Shown in pieces: positions 20,312 through 33,720 of a stretch of 64,000 bases of DNA. Where the stretch lies: contig QNRL01000008.1 of the NCBI GenBank assembly GCA_003315335.1, positions 239,757 to 303,756 on the forward strand, read 5' to 3'. Origin of the DNA: Pseudocitrobacter faecalis (lineage in GTDB: Bacteria; Pseudomonadota; Gammaproteobacteria; Enterobacterales; Enterobacteriaceae). Positions within the stretch are counted from its first letter, which is position 1, and each line of letters opens with the position of its first letter. The translations under genes were made by a program, and so were the position numbers. Below the pieces are notes generated by a model, which worked only from the letters and a program-made list of their open reading frames with translations, made no database searches and was not told where the DNA came from.

Positions 20312-21505
20312 TTAAGACTGAGTTTTTTCTGACGCTGCGCCGGCTGCGGCTTGTTCTTTATTGTCAGAAGTCACTTCCTGCGCTTTCACCTGCGCGCCGG
20401 GACGGACTTTTTGCAGGCCGGTGATAATCACACGGTCGCCGTCTTTCAGCCCTTCAGTGACCAGCCATTTATCGCCAATCGCCTGGGTTGCTTTAATATC
20501 ACGCGTTTCAACTTTATCGCCTTCACCGACCACCAGCGCAGTCGCATCACCACGCGGCGTACGGGTCACGCCTTGCTGAGGAACCAGCAACGCTTTCGGA
20601 TTCACACCTTCCTGCAGACGTGCACGAACGAACATGCCAGGCAGCAGAGTATGGTCCGGGTTCGGGAAGATAGCGCGCAGGGTGATAGACCCGGTGGTCT
20701 GATCAACCGTCACATCAGAGAACTCTAATGTGCCGCTCTGCGGATATTTAGTACCGTCATTCGTTACCAGGTCGACTTTCGCTTTGCCGTTTTCCTGCTT
20801 CAGCGTGCCGTTTGCCAGTTCCTGTTTCAGACGCAGGAAGTCGTTACTGGATTGCGTCACATCAACGTAGATAGGATCCAGCTGTTGCACGGTTGCCAGC
20901 GCGGTAGATTGCCCGTTCTGTACCAGTGCGCCTTCCGTGACCGCGGATTTACCGATACGGCCGCTGATAGGGGAGGTGACTTTGGTATAGGCCAGGTTGA
21001 TACGCGCGGTTTCAACCGCCGCTTTGGCAGCAACAACGGCAGCGTTAGCCTGCTGTGCATCCGCCTGCGCGGTGTCGTAGTCCTGTTGACTGATGTACTG
21101 CGTACCCAGAAGTTTCTGGTAGCGCTTCACTGTCAGTTGAGCAATATTGGCAGCTGCCTGGGCTTTCGCCAGGTCACCTTTCGCGCTTTCGTAAGCGGCC
21201 TGATAAGTCGCAGGATCGATCTGATACAGAGACACGCCCGCCTCAATATCGCCGCCTTCAGTAAAGTTTCGCTTCAGAATGATACCGCTGACCTGCGGAC
21301 GAACTTCTGCAATACGATACGCGTTGGTGCGTCCAGGGAGTTCAGTCGTGATTTGAAGAGGTTCAGATTTGAGCGTCACAACGCCAACTTCTGGCATCTG
21401 CTGCGCTCCTTGTTGAGCCCCTTTGTCGTCACATCCTGTAAGCGCTAAGCTGCCTGAGAGCATCAGAACGACCGCCAGAGGCGTTAACCCTCTGTTTTTG
21501 TTCAT
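20312..21505 (-). CDS. acrA: Efflux pump membrane-fusion protein AcrA
   Basis: Periplasmic adaptor lipoprotein of 397 residues linking AcrB to TolC. The signal peptide ends in the lipobox LTGC with the lipidated Cys25. Then come the lipoyl half-motifs (about 60-95 and 170-210, including VRPQVSGIILKRNF), the alpha-hairpin coiled coil at about 100-170, the beta-barrel and the membrane-proximal domain. A frame beginning at 21556 was rejected in favour of the ATG that gives the known MNKNRG start. Divergent from its repressor gene acrR. Confidence 0.97.
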   Translation of the reverse strand: MNKNRGLTPLAVVLMLSGSLALTGCDDKGAQQGAQQMPEVGVVTLKSEPLQITTELPGRTNAYRIAEVRPQVSGIILKRNFTEGGDIEAGVSLYQIDPATYQAAYESAKGDLAKAQAAANIAQLTVKRYQKLLGTQYISQQDYDTAQADAQQANAAVVAAKAAVETARINLAYTKVTSPISGRIGKSAVTEGALVQNGQSTALATVQQLDPIYVDVTQSSNDFLRLKQELANGTLKQENGKAKVDLVTNDGTKYPQSGTLEFSDVTVDQTTGSITLRAIFPNPDHTLLPGMFVRARLQEGVNPKALLVPQQGVTRTPRGDATALVVGEGDKVETRDIKATQAIGDKWLVTEGLKDGDRVIITGLQKVRPGAQVKAQEVTSDNKEQAAAGAASEKTQS

Positions 21506-21594
21506 ATGTAAACCTCGAGTGTCCGATTTCAAATTGATCAATGGTTCAGCGTCCACAAACCCATTGCTGCGTTTATATTATCGTCGTGCTATGG

Positions 21595-21618
21595 TACATA
21601 CATTCACAAATGTATGTA
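21595..21618. promoter_or_regulatory. AcrR operator, 24-bp palindrome
   Basis: TACATACATT and AATGTATGTA form a near-perfect inverted repeat around a four-base centre, located between the divergent acrA and acrR starts. It matches the known AcrR binding site of E. coli and should repress both genes. Confidence 0.9.
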
Positions 21619-21646
21619 AATCTAACCTCTGTAAATTCACCAACCT

Positions 21647-22288
21647 ATGGCACGAAAAACCAAACAAGAAGCCCTTGCCACACGTCAACACATCCTTGAT
21701 GTGGCCTTGCGTTTATTTTCTCAGCAGGGCGTATCCTCAACCTCGCTGGTGGATATTGCCAAAGCGGCAGGTGTCACGCGCGGCGCTATCTATTGGCATT
21801 TCAAGGACAAGTCGGATTTATTTGGTGAAATCTGGGAGTTATCAGAATCCAGTATCAGCGATCTTGAGATTGAGTATCGGGCAAAATTCCCCGACGATCC
21901 ACTCTCAGTTTTAAGGGAAATATTAGTCTATATCCTTGAAGCAACGGTAGTAGAAGAGCGTAGACGTTTGATGATGGAGATTATATTCCATAAATGCGAA
22001 TTTGTCGGTGAAATGGCCTTATTACAACAGGCTCAGCGGAATCTTTGCATGGAAAGTTATGATCGTATTGAGCAAGTGTTAAAAGATTGTATATCTGCAC
22101 AAATGCTGCCTGCCAAATTGTTAACCCGCCGCGCCGCCATCCTGATGCGCAGTTATGTCTCTGGAATTATGGAGAACTGGCTCTTTGCGCCGGGTTCATT
22201 CGATTTGAAAAAAGAGGCGCGCGACTACGTGGCGATTCTGCTGGAGATGTTTCAGTTCTGCCCGACGCTACACGAGAAATCAGGTTAA
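21647..22288 (+). CDS. acrR: TetR-family efflux repressor AcrR
   Basis: Local repressor of acrAB and of itself, 213 residues. The N-terminal helix-turn-helix spans about 10-55 ([28 protein letters not shown]) and the rest is the all-helical ligand pocket that binds drugs. Residues such as MENWLFAP and [16 protein letters not shown] match the E. coli protein; the last few residues differ (HEKSG). It appears intact, with no frameshift of the kind often selected in drug-resistant isolates. Confidence 0.97.
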   Translation: MARKTKQEALATRQHILDVALRLFSQQGVSSTSLVDIAKAAGVTRGAIYWHFKDKSDLFGEIWELSESSISDLEIEYRAKFPDDPLSVLREILVYILEATVVEERRRLMMEIIFHKCEFVGEMALLQQAQRNLCMESYDRIEQVLKDCISAQMLPAKLLTRRAAILMRSYVSGIMENWLFAPGSFDLKKEARDYVAILLEMFQFCPTLHEKSG

Positions 22289-22418
22289 TCAGAAAATTCG
22301 TTATTACCAGGAATAATCCTGGAGAGTGGCGCTATTCCGTCGATTGCAGAAGTGCTATTCTTCGCACGCGTTTATCCCCCGGGTTTCTCCGGCTTTTGCA
22401 ATCACTCATGTTAAAACT

Positions 22419-25400
22419 ATGCTGCATAACATTCGCTCGCGAAACACATTTTTCGCTTTTATAGTCGTTATTGCATGTCTTTTCTGTGATGTCACCGCCG
22501 CGCAGGCGCGTGCCACAAGCGGTAACGACCTTCCGGATCGTGCCGAAATTCAGGCACAAATCGATGCTATCAATAAGAAGAAAGATCCCACCCCAGCGGA
22601 CAAGCTGGAGCTGCAGGATTTGACCGAAACTCTCCAGTTCCTGGATAAAATCGATCGCGTCAAAGATGAAACCATCCAGTTGCAGAAGAGGGTCGATCAG
22701 GCGCCGGCGCAACTGCGCGAGGCCACCGAGAAACTGAATGCGCTGAGCGACGTCGATAATGACGATGAAACACGCAAAACGCTCTCGACGCTGTCGTTAC
22801 GCCAGCTGGAAGCGCGCTTAACGCAGATGGTCGATGACCTGCAAAATGCCCAGAACGATCTGGCGACCTACAATACCCAACTGGTTTCGCTGCAAACGCA
22901 GCCTGAGCGTGTACAGAACGCCATGAACGCGGCGTCACAGCAGCTACAACAGATTCGCAATAGCCTGAACGGCACCACGGTCGGGGAAGGCGCGCTGCGT
23001 CCTTCTCAGCAAACCATGTTGCAGGTGCAGCAGGCGCTGCTGAATGCCGAGCTCGATCAGCAACGTAAAAGCCTGCAGGGCAACACCACGTTGCAGGATA
23101 CCCTGCAAAAACAGCGTGATTACATTACCGCGTACAGCACCCGCCTTGAGCACCAGCTTCAGCTTTTACAGGAAGCGGCTAACAATAAACGTCTGACGCT
23201 GACCGAAAAAACGGCACAGGAAACCGCCTCGCCGGAAGATACGGCACGCATTCAGGCGAACCCGCTGGTCAAACAGGAGCTGGAAATCAACCACCAGTTA
23301 AGCCAGCGCCTGATTAACGTCACCGAAAGCGGTAACCAGCTGGTTCAGCAAAACATCAGAGTGAAGAACTGGCTCGACCGTGCGTTGCAATCTGAGCGCA
23401 ATGTGAAAGAGCAGATTGCGGTGCTGAAGGGTAGCCTGCTGCTCTCGCGTATCCTTTACCAGCAGCAACAGACGCTGCCTTCCGCCGATGAACTGGAAGA
23501 CATGACCAACCGCATCGCGGACTTGCGTCTGGAGCAATTCGAAATTAACCAGCAGCGTGATGCCATGTTCCAGAGCGAAGATTTTGTCGCCAAACTGGAA
23601 GAGGGGCACGCCAGCGAAGTTACGCCGGAAGTGCATGACGCGCTGCTGCAACTGGTTGACGCGCGTCGTGAGGCGCTGGACTTAATTAACAAACAGCTGG
23701 GGAACCAGCTGATGATGGCTATCAACCTGCAAATCAATCAGCAGCAGTTGATGAGCGTATCGAAAAACCTTAAAGAGATCCTCACCCAGCAAATCTTCTG
23801 GGTAAACAGCAACAAACCGATGGGCTGGGACTGGATTAAATCCTTCCCGGGCGCGCTGAAGGATCAGTTCAAGGCGATGAAAATCACCGTAAACTGGGAA
23901 AAAGCGTGGCCAGCCGTCTTCATCGCCTTCCTGGCGGGCCTGCCGCTGCTGCTGATTGCCGGGCTCATCCGCTGGAAACTGGCCTGGCTGCGTGCGTATC
24001 AGGCGCGTTTAGCGGAACAGGTCGGGCAACTACGCAACGATAGCCAACTGCATACGCCAAAAGCGATTCTCATCGACCTGATAAGAGCCTTACCGGTGGT
24101 ATTAGTGATTCTGGCTGTGGGCCTGATTCTGCTGACCATGCAGCTCAACATCAGCGACCTGCTGTGGGCGTTTTGTAAAAAACTGGCGACCTTCTGGCTG
24201 GTCTTTGGCTTGTGCTGGAAAGTACTGGAAAAGGACGGCGTCGCGGTACGCCACTTCAATATGCCAGAACAGCTCACCAGCCACTGGCGTCGTCAGATTG
24301 TGCGCATCAGCCTTGCGTTGTTACCGTTGCACTTCTGGTCTGTCGTGGCGGAGCTTTCGCCACTGCATCTGATGGACGACGTGCTGGGCCAGTTTGTCAT
24401 TCTGCTGAACCTGCTGCTGATTGCCATTCTGGTGTGGCCGATGTGCCGCGACAGCTGGCGTGATAAAGAGTCGCACGGGCTGCGTCTGGTCACGATTACC
24501 GTGCTGTCGCTGGTACCGATTGGCTTGATGGTGCTGACGGCGACGGGCTATTTCTATACCACGCTGCGCCTCTCTGGCCGCTGGATTGAAACCGTCTACC
24601 TGGTGATTGTCTGGAACCTGCTTTATCAGACCGTTCTGCGTGGTTTAAGCGTCGCGGCGCGGCGTATCGCCTATCGCCGTGCGGTCGCGCGTCGTCAGAA
24701 CATTGTTAAAGAGGGCGCGGAAGGGGCGGAGCCCCAGGAGGAGCCGACCATCGCTCTGGAGCAGGTTAACCAGCAGACGCTGCGTATCACTATGTTGCTG
24801 ATGGTGTGTCTGTTCGCGGCGGCGTTCTGGGGGATCTGGTCAGATTTAATTTCCGTCTTTACCTATCTCGACAGCATTACGCTGTGGCATTACAGCGGCA
24901 CGGAAGCGGGTGCCAGCGTGGTGAAAAACGTCACCATGGGCAGCCTGCTGTTTGCGGTGATAGCGGCCACTATTGCCTGGGCGCTCATTCGCAACTTACC
25001 GGGCCTGCTGGAAGTGCTGGTGCTCTCGCGCCTGAACATGCGCCAGGGCGCATCCTACGCCATTACCACGATCCTCAACTACGTGATCATCGCCGTTGGT
25101 GCAATGACGGTGTTTGGCTCGCTGGGCGTCTCGTGGGACAAACTGCAGTGGCTGGCGGCGGCGTTATCGGTGGGTCTCGGTTTTGGTTTACAGGAGATTT
25201 TCGGTAACTTTGTGTCCGGTATCATTATCCTGTTTGAACGCCCGGTACGTATTGGTGATACCGTGACGATCGGCACCTTCTCCGGGACGGTCAGCAGGAT
25301 CCGTATTCGTGCGACGACCATCACCGACTTTGATCGTAAAGAGGTTATCATCCCGAACAAAGCGTTTGTCACCGAGCGGCTGATCAACTGGTCGCTCAGC

Positions 25401-25772
25401 GATACCATTACGCGTGTGGTGATTAGCCTGGGCGTGGCGTATGGATCCGATCTCGATAAAGTGAAAGAGATCCTGCTGAAAGCGGCGATGGAGCACCCGA
25501 AAGTGATGCACGATCCAGAGCCGATAGTGTTATTCACCACCTTCGGTGCCAGCACGCTGGATCACGAGCTGCGTCTGTATGTGCGTGAACTGCGCGATCG
25601 TAGCTACACCGTCGATGAGCTGAACCGCACCATCGATCGTTTGTGCCGTGAAAATAACATCAATATCGCGTTTAACCAGCTGGAAGTTCATCTGCACAAT
25701 GAGAAGGGCGATGAAGTGACGGAAGTGAAGCGTGATAACAACGGCGGTAACAATCTCGCGATAGCGGATTAA
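22419..25772 (+). CDS. mscK: Potassium-dependent mechanosensitive channel MscK (KefA)
   Basis: Large MscS-family channel of 1117 residues (1120 in E. coli). A signal peptide ends near residue 32 (AAQARA), followed by a roughly 450-residue periplasmic coiled-coil region rich in Gln and Leu, eleven or so membrane helices from about 500, and the MscS core at the C-terminus with the pore helix SYAITTILNYVIIAVGAMT, GLGFGLQEIFGNFVSGIIILFERP and the cytoplasmic beta domain. The start ATG at 22419 was chosen because it gives a proper signal peptide; the frame is open upstream from a GTG at 22326. Confidence 0.95.
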   Translation: MLHNIRSRNTFFAFIVVIACLFCDVTAAQARATSGNDLPDRAEIQAQIDAINKKKDPTPADKLELQDLTETLQFLDKIDRVKDETIQLQKRVDQAPAQLREATEKLNALSDVDNDDETRKTLSTLSLRQLEARLTQMVDDLQNAQNDLATYNTQLVSLQTQPERVQNAMNAASQQLQQIRNSLNGTTVGEGALRPSQQTMLQVQQALLNAELDQQRKSLQGNTTLQDTLQKQRDYITAYSTRLEHQLQLLQEAANNKRLTLTEKTAQETASPEDTARIQANPLVKQELEINHQLSQRLINVTESGNQLVQQNIRVKNWLDRALQSERNVKEQIAVLKGSLLLSRILYQQQQTLPSADELEDMTNRIADLRLEQFEINQQRDAMFQSEDFVAKLEEGHASEVTPEVHDALLQLVDARREALDLINKQLGNQLMMAINLQINQQQLMSVSKNLKEILTQQIFWVNSNKPMGWDWIKSFPGALKDQFKAMKITVNWEKAWPAVFIAFLAGLPLLLIAGLIRWKLAWLRAYQARLAEQVGQLRNDSQLHTPKAILIDLIRALPVVLVILAVGLILLTMQLNISDLLWAFCKKLATFWLVFGLCWKVLEKDGVAVRHFNMPEQLTSHWRRQIVRISLALLPLHFWSVVAELSPLHLMDDVLGQFVILLNLLLIAILVWPMCRDSWRDKESHGLRLVTITVLSLVPIGLMVLTATGYFYTTLRLSGRWIETVYLVIVWNLLYQTVLRGLSVAARRIAYRRAVARRQNIVKEGAEGAEPQEEPTIALEQVNQQTLRITMLLMVCLFAAAFWGIWSDLISVFTYLDSITLWHYSGTEAGASVVKNVTMGSLLFAVIAATIAWALIRNLPGLLEVLVLSRLNMRQGASYAITTILNYVIIAVGAMTVFGSLGVSWDKLQWLAAALSVGLGFGLQEIFGNFVSGIIILFERPVRIGDTVTIGTFSGTVSRIRIRATTITDFDRKEVIIPNKAFVTERLINWSLSDTITRVVISLGVAYGSDLDKVKEILLKAAMEHPKVMHDPEPIVLFTTFGASTLDHELRLYVRELRDRSYTVDELNRTIDRLCRENNINIAFNQLEVHLHNEKGDEVTEVKRDNNGGNNLAIAD

Positions 25773-25786
25773 TACCTCTGTTGTTG

Positions 25787-25812
25787 GCCCGGTGAGCGCA
25801 ATGCCACCGGGC
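25787..25812. terminator. Shared hairpin between mscK and ybaM
   Basis: Stem GCCCGGTG/CACCGGGC in the 42-base gap between convergent mscK and ybaM; the T run is weak on both strands, so efficiency is uncertain. Confidence 0.55.
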
Positions 25813-25814
25813 GT

Positions 25815-25979
25815 TTATTCCGCGCGATTGCCCGAGGCCGACGCCAGCTTCTTCGCGAAATCGCGTTTCACCATCTCCAGCGCGCTTAATACCACTTCCG
25901 GCGCGATATCGTGACTCTCCAGCAGCATAATCAAATCGACCGCCAGCTTAACGTCATCCGGCGCGTTTTCAAGCGACAT
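25815..25979 (-). CDS. ybaM: YbaM, DUF2496 small protein
   Basis: Small protein of 54 residues reading [20 protein letters not shown] at the start and ending GNRAE, clearly the YbaM family (53 residues in E. coli). Function is unknown. It lies 10 bases after priC with GGGGAAAG before the ATG, so the two are likely cotranscribed. Confidence 0.9.
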   Translation of the reverse strand: MSLENAPDDVKLAVDLIMLLESHDIAPEVVLSALEMVKRDFAKKLASASGNRAE

Positions 25980-25989
25980 ACTTTCCCCT

Positions 25990-26517
25990 TTAGCGCGTCA
26001 GGCGCGCCAGTACGTTTTCAATGTCCTGCAAAGCCTGCCGGCAGCGAGCCAGCCGGGCATCAAAGGCGGTAATTTCGCGGCTGAGCCGCTGCTGCTCATC
26101 AAAGGTGGCCGCCTGCGCAAGCTGTTGCTCACGCGTCTGTTTCATCTCCAGCAACCGGCGTTCAAACTCCTGGGTTTGCAGGCGCTTACGCTGCCAGCGC
26201 GTCTGCGCGGGTGAGGCGCTATCCCAGACACGCAGTGTCCAGGCGTCACTTTCCCGGCTGATCGCCTCAAGTTGCGCAGCCAGTTGTTCAGCAAGCCAGG
26301 CCACCTGTGGAAGCTGCTGCTGCTCAACCGCGCGCTGCAACTCGCTGAAATTCTTCTGCGCTTCATTCAGGCACGCCTGTAGCGTGGTGCTGCGGGTGTG
26401 AAAAAGTTGCCTGTCGAAGCGGGGTGTCAGGGTGGCGTGCTGCGCCAGCGGCGCGATGCGCACTTGCAACCGTGCAAGCTGGGCTTCCAGCGTTTGTAAA
26501 AGCTGCGCTATTTTCAC
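25990..26517 (-). CDS. priC: Primosomal replication protein N'' PriC
   Basis: Replication-restart protein of 175 residues, the same as E. coli, which reloads DnaB at forks with gaps through contact with SSB. It is mostly helical and rich in Gln, Arg and Leu, with [17 protein letters not shown] and [18 protein letters not shown] as conserved stretches. The GTG start at 26517 has GGAG before it and gives the family N-terminus VKIAQLLQ; a GTG five codons upstream is less likely. Confidence 0.92.
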   Translation of the reverse strand: MKIAQLLQTLEAQLARLQVRIAPLAQHATLTPRFDRQLFHTRSTTLQACLNEAQKNFSELQRAVEQQQLPQVAWLAEQLAAQLEAISRESDAWTLRVWDSASPAQTRWQRKRLQTQEFERRLLEMKQTREQQLAQAATFDEQQRLSREITAFDARLARCRQALQDIENVLARLTR

Positions 26518-26585
26518 GCCAGTCTCCGTCACTATTTTTATCGACTATGCTACATTAGCTGCTGGTATTGATAACGATTCTCGCT

Positions 26586-26963
26586 ATGCAACGCACTATT
26601 TTAATCATTATTGGCTGGCTGGCGGTAGCCCTGGGCACGTTAGGCGTGGTTTTACCGCTGTTGCCCACCACGCCGTTTATCCTGCTCGCCGCCTGGTGCT
26701 TCGCGCGCTCGTCGCCGCGTTTTCACCATTGGCTGCTTTATCGCTCCTGGTTTGGCGGCTATTTGCGCCACTGGCAAAAGTATCGTGCTATGCCGCGCGG
26801 GGCAAAGCCTCGGGCTATTATCCTAATTCTGGTGACCTTCGCTATCTCTCTGTGGCTGGTGAAGATGATGTGGGTACGCATACTGTTGCTGGTGATTCTT
26901 GCCTGTCTGCTGATTTTCATGTGGCGGATCCCGGTGATTGATGCGGAACAACAAAAGCCGTAA
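26586..26963 (+). CDS. ybaN: YbaN, DUF454 inner-membrane protein
   Basis: Membrane protein of 125 residues, as in E. coli. Family signature LAVALGTLGVVLPLLPTTPFILLAAWCFARSSPRFHHWLL near the N-terminus, with three to four hydrophobic segments. Function not established. It is divergent from priC, with 68 bases between the starts. Confidence 0.93.
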   Translation: MQRTILIIIGWLAVALGTLGVVLPLLPTTPFILLAAWCFARSSPRFHHWLLYRSWFGGYLRHWQKYRAMPRGAKPRAIILILVTFAISLWLVKMMWVRILLLVILACLLIFMWRIPVIDAEQQKP

Positions 26964-27110
26964 AGCGCATCAATGGTGTTGCAATTCTTATCAGCAGTCA
27001 GTAAATTCGACCGTTTTCGAGCACAGGCGCGCCGGTCAAAAGTTAATCAAATGTAACTTTGGCCCATTATGCACGCCTCGAGTAACATCGTTTTAAGCAG
27101 GCACAAACCT

Positions 27111-27662
27111 ATGACCGCTACTGCACAGCAGCTTGAATTTCTGAAGAACAGCATTAAAAGCATTCACGACTATCCGAAGCCGGGCATTCTTTTCCGCGAC
27201 GTCACCAGTTTACTGGAAGATCCGAAAGCTTACGCCCTCAGCATTGAACTGCTGGTGAATCGCTATAAAGATGCGGGTATCACTAAAGTCGTCGGTACCG
27301 AAGCGCGTGGTTTCCTGTTTGGTGCCCCGGTAGCCCTGGCGATGGGCGTAGGTTTTGTTCCGGTACGTAAGCCGGGTAAACTGCCGCGCGAAACCATCGC
27401 GGAAAGCTATGAACTGGAATACGGCACCGATCAGCTGGAAATTCATGTGGATGCCATTAAACCGGGCGATAAAGTGCTGGTTGTGGACGATCTGCTGGCA
27501 ACCGGTGGTACGATTGAAGCGACCGTTAAACTGATCCGTCGTCTGGGTGGTGAAGTGACCGATGCGGCATTCATCATCAATCTGTTCGACCTCGGTGGTG
27601 AGCAGCGCCTGGAAAAACAGGGCATCACCAGCTATAGCCTGGTTTCCTTCCCGGGCCACTAA
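27111..27662 (+). CDS. apt: Adenine phosphoribosyltransferase
   Basis: Purine-salvage enzyme of 183 residues that makes AMP from adenine and PRPP in the cytoplasm. The PRPP-binding motif is [13 protein letters not shown] (about 123-135), with [10 protein letters not shown] forming part of the active site. The ATG at 27111 gives the E. coli N-terminus [14 protein letters not shown]; an upstream in-frame ATG at 27069 is not supported. About 90 bases precede dnaX, and a GC-rich hairpin at about 27680-27702 may act as a partial terminator. Confidence 0.97.
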   Translation: MTATAQQLEFLKNSIKSIHDYPKPGILFRDVTSLLEDPKAYALSIELLVNRYKDAGITKVVGTEARGFLFGAPVALAMGVGFVPVRKPGKLPRETIAESYELEYGTDQLEIHVDAIKPGDKVLVVDDLLATGGTIEATVKLIRRLGGEVTDAAFIINLFDLGGEQRLEKQGITSYSLVSFPGH

Positions 27663-27755
27663 GCAAATCCCGATACTGAGCCTCGCCGTATTGGCGGGGC
27701 TGTGATAGCATTACCCCCCTCGTGAATCCACCTTCCAACGTCTCAGAGCCAGCCA

Positions 27756-30065
<2,310 letters not shown>

Positions 30066-30066
<1 letters not shown>

Positions 30067-30671
30067 TGCAAACCAGCCCGCTGTTAACTCAGCTAATGGA
30101 AGCACTGCGCTGCCTGCCGGGCGTTGGCCCGAAGTCTGCGCAGCGCATGGCGTTTACGCTGCTGCAACGTGACCGCAGCGGCGGAATGCGTCTGGCGCAG
30201 TCGCTGACCCGCGCCATGTCGGAAATCGGCCACTGCGCCGATTGCCGTACCTTCACCGAGCAGGAAGTGTGCAACATCTGTTCGAATCCGCGTCGTCAGG
30301 AAAACGGCCAAATCTGTGTGGTGGAGAGTCCTGCGGACATCTACGCCATTGAGCAGACCGGGCAGTTTTCTGGCCGCTACTTCGTGTTGATGGGCCACCT
30401 GTCGCCGCTCGACGGCATCGGGCCTGATGATATCGGCCTCGACCGCCTGGAGCAGCGTCTGGAAACGGAATCGCTCAGTGAAGTTATCCTCGCCACCAAC
30501 CCGACGGTGGAAGGGGAGGCGACCGCCAACTACATCGCCGAGCTGTGCGCTCAGCACGGTGTGGAAGCCAGCCGAATCGCCCATGGCGTGCCGGTGGGCG
30601 GCGAACTTGAGATGGTCGATGGCACCACGCTGTCGCACTCGCTCGCGGGTCGTCATAAGATTCGTTTTTAA
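30066..30671 (+). CDS. recR: Recombination mediator RecR
   Basis: Subunit of the RecFOR complex that loads RecA on SSB-coated gaps, 201 residues. Helix-hairpin-helix at the N-terminus ([15 protein letters not shown]), a four-cysteine zinc finger (CADC...CNIC, about 57-72), and a Toprim domain from about 80 ([14 protein letters not shown]) ending with the Walker-B-like C-terminus GRHKIRF. It starts on the last base of the ybaB stop codon. Confidence 0.97.
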
Positions 30672-30676
30672 TCAAA

Positions 30677-30700
30677 CGAGAGCAGGATTTTCTGCTCTCG
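30677..30700 (+). terminator. Hairpin after recR
   Basis: Stem CGAGAGCAG/CTGCTCTCG with a six-base loop. The following bases (CTTGAAATTTT) contain only a broken T run and form the -35 of the htpG promoter, so the two signals abut. Confidence 0.6.
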
Positions 30701-30727
30701 CTTGAAATTTTCCCCCGCTATCCCCAT
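30701..30727 (+). promoter_or_regulatory. Sigma32 heat-shock promoter of htpG
   Basis: CTTGAAA (30701) and CCCCAT (30722) are separated by 14 bases, the sigma32 consensus and spacing, 52 bases before the htpG start. Confidence 0.85.
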
Positions 30728-30778
30728 TTCCCTCTCAACGCATTTTTACCTTGTAATTGGCATTGAGGTATTTTCGAC

Positions 30779-32653
30779 ATGAAAGGACAAGAAACTCGTG
30801 GTTTTCAGTCTGAAGTGAAACAACTTCTGCACCTGATGATCCATTCCCTGTATTCCAATAAAGAAATTTTCCTGCGTGAGCTTATCTCTAACGCCTCGGA
30901 TGCGGCAGACAAGCTGCGTTTCCGTGCGCTCTCCAACCCGGACCTTTATGAAGGTGACGGCGAGCTGCGCGTGCGTGTTTCCTTCGATAAAGATAAGCGT
31001 ACGTTGACCATTGCTGATAACGGCATTGGTATGAACCGTGATGACGTCATTGACCATCTGGGGACTATCGCCAAATCGGGTACCAAAGCGTTCCTCGAAT
31101 CGATGGGCTCTGACCAGGCGAAAGACAGCCAGCTGATTGGTCAGTTTGGCGTAGGCTTCTACTCGGCGTTTATCGTGGCCGATAAAGTGACCGTGCGCAC
31201 CCGTGCGGCGGGCGATGCGGCAGAAAACGGCGTGTTCTGGGAATCAGAAGGTGAAGGCGATTACACCGTAGCCGACATCACCAAAGCCGATCGCGGCACC
31301 GAAATTACCCTGCATCTGCGCGAAGGTGAAGATGAGTTCCTTGACGACTGGCGCGTACGTTCCATCATCAGCAAGTACTCCGACCATATCGCGCTGCCGG
31401 TTGAGATTGAAAAACGAGAAGAAAAAGACGGCGAAACCGTTATCTCCTGGGAGAAAATCAACAAAGCACAGGCGCTGTGGACGCGTAATAAGTCTGAAAT
31501 TAAAGACGAAGAATATACTGAGTTCTACAAACACATCGCCCATGACTTTACTAATCCGCTGACCTGGAGCCACAACCGTGTTGAAGGGAAGCAGGAGTAC
31601 ACCAGTCTGCTGTACATCCCGTCTCAGGCCCCGTGGGATATGTGGAACCGTGACCATAAACATGGCCTGAAACTGTACGTGCAGCGCGTGTTTATTATGG
31701 ACGACGCCGAGCAGTTCATGCCGAACTACCTGCGCTTCGTGCGTGGTCTGATTGATTCTAACGATCTGCCGCTGAACGTGTCCCGTGAAATCCTGCAGGA
31801 CAGCGCGGTCACGCGCAGCCTGCGCGGCGCGCTGACCAAACGTGTCCTGCAAATGCTGGAAAAACTGGCGAAAGACGACGCGGAAAAATACCAGACCTTC
31901 TGGAAGCAGTTTGGTCTGGTTCTGAAAGAAGGCCCGGCGGAAGACAGTGCTAACCAGGACGCCATTGCTAAGCTGTTGCGCTTTGCTTCTACGCACACGG
32001 ACTCTTCAGAGCAGGCCGTTTCGCTGGCAGACTACGTTTCCCGCATGAAAGAAGGGCAGGAAAAAATTTATTACATCACCGCTGACAGCTATGCGGCAGC
32101 GAAAAGCAGCCCGCACTTGGAGCTGCTGCGTAAGAAGGGCATCGAAGTTCTGCTGCTCTCTGACCGCATCGACGAGTGGATGATGAACTACCTGACCGAG
32201 TTCGATGGTAAGCCGTTCCAGTCTGTGGCTAAAGCCGATGAATCCATCGACAAGCTGGCAGATGAAGTGGACGAAAGCGCCAAAGAAGCGGAAAAAGCGC
32301 TGACGCCGTTCGTTGAGCGCGTGAAAACCCTGCTGGGCGATCGCGTGAAAGAGGTGCGTCTGACGCACCGCCTGACGGATACCCCGGCGATTGTCACTAC
32401 CGATGCGGATGAAATGAGTACCCAGATGGCGAAACTGTTCGCCGCCGCGGGCCAGGCCGTACCGGACGTGAAGTACATCTTTGAACTGAACCCGGATCAC
32501 GTTCTGGTGAAACGCACGGCGGATACCCAGGATGAAGCCCAGTTTAAAGAGTGGGTTGAACTGCTGCTCGATCAGGCGCTGTTTGCAGAGCGCGGGACGC
32601 TGGAAGATCCGAACCAGTTTATCCGCCGTATGAACCAACTGCTGGTGTCGTAA
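30779..32653 (+). CDS. htpG: Hsp90-family chaperone HtpG
   Basis: Cytoplasmic ATP-dependent chaperone dimer of 624 residues, as in E. coli. The GHKL ATPase domain covers about 1-230 ([33 protein letters not shown]). The middle domain follows to about 495 with the catalytic Arg in LNVSREILQ, and then the C-terminal dimerisation domain ends RRMNQLLVS. It is controlled by the heat-shock promoter at 30701-30727. Confidence 0.98.
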   Translation: MKGQETRGFQSEVKQLLHLMIHSLYSNKEIFLRELISNASDAADKLRFRALSNPDLYEGDGELRVRVSFDKDKRTLTIADNGIGMNRDDVIDHLGTIAKSGTKAFLESMGSDQAKDSQLIGQFGVGFYSAFIVADKVTVRTRAAGDAAENGVFWESEGEGDYTVADITKADRGTEITLHLREGEDEFLDDWRVRSIISKYSDHIALPVEIEKREEKDGETVISWEKINKAQALWTRNKSEIKDEEYTEFYKHIAHDFTNPLTWSHNRVEGKQEYTSLLYIPSQAPWDMWNRDHKHGLKLYVQRVFIMDDAEQFMPNYLRFVRGLIDSNDLPLNVSREILQDSAVTRSLRGALTKRVLQMLEKLAKDDAEKYQTFWKQFGLVLKEGPAEDSANQDAIAKLLRFASTHTDSSEQAVSLADYVSRMKEGQEKIYYITADSYAAAKSSPHLELLRKKGIEVLLLSDRIDEWMMNYLTEFDGKPFQSVAKADESIDKLADEVDESAKEAEKALTPFVERVKTLLGDRVKEVRLTHRLTDTPAIVTTDADEMSTQMAKLFAAAGQAVPDVKYIFELNPDHVLVKRTADTQDEAQFKEWVELLLDQALFAERGTLEDPNQFIRRMNQLLVS

Positions 32654-32661
32654 GCCTTTAT

Positions 32662-32824
32662 CCCCTCACCCTAACCCTCTCCCGCAGGGAGAGGGGACCG
32701 ATTGTGCCCATGTTTCATTTGGTGCCAGTCTTTTCCCTCGAGGGTTAGGGGACCGATTGTGCACGTTGTTAAGCCCTGCGCCGTTTTTCTCCCTCTCCCT
32801 GTGGGAGAGGGCCGGGGTGAGGGC
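32662..32824. repeat. CCCTCTCCC-type intergenic repeat, copy 1
   Basis: Palindromic units (CCCTCACCCTAACCCTCTCCC, then GGGAGAGGGGACCGATTGTGC, and a closing CCCTCTCCCTGTGGGAGAGGG) with a repeated GGGGACCGATTGTGC module inside. Related copies lie at 42184-42276 and 50480-50577. All are between genes. Confidence 0.8.
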
Positions 32825-32926
32825 ATCAAACCGCACTTTTCCCCCCATTAACCGTTTCAGCGCCGCCCCGCTTCCTTGAGCCAATGGCGCGTTGGTGGTA
32901 TCGTTTAGCGCTTTTGAAAAATTTAG

Positions 32927-33595
<669 letters not shown>

Positions 33596-33604
33596 GGCCG
33601 ATGC

Positions 33605-33640
33605 TCTCACCCGGCGCTGCCCGGGTGAGAACCTTTCTCA
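33605..33640 (+). terminator. Terminator of adk
   Basis: Stem TCTCACCCGG/CCGGGTGAGA with a six-base loop, followed by a T-rich stretch (CTTTCTCATTTT). Confidence 0.75.
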
Positions 33641-33720
33641 TTTTACCTGTCGCTGTGATTGGTTCCGTTTCCTTTTATTTCCGCTACAATTGTCTCTCGA
33701 TTAATGGATAAGAGGCGGTA

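Noticed and set aside
22326..22418. N-terminal extension of mscK from a GTG
   Set aside because: It would bury the signal peptide that begins at 22419; no family support.
31244..31996. 250-codon frame antisense to htpG
   Set aside because: Shadow of htpG with no independent evidence.
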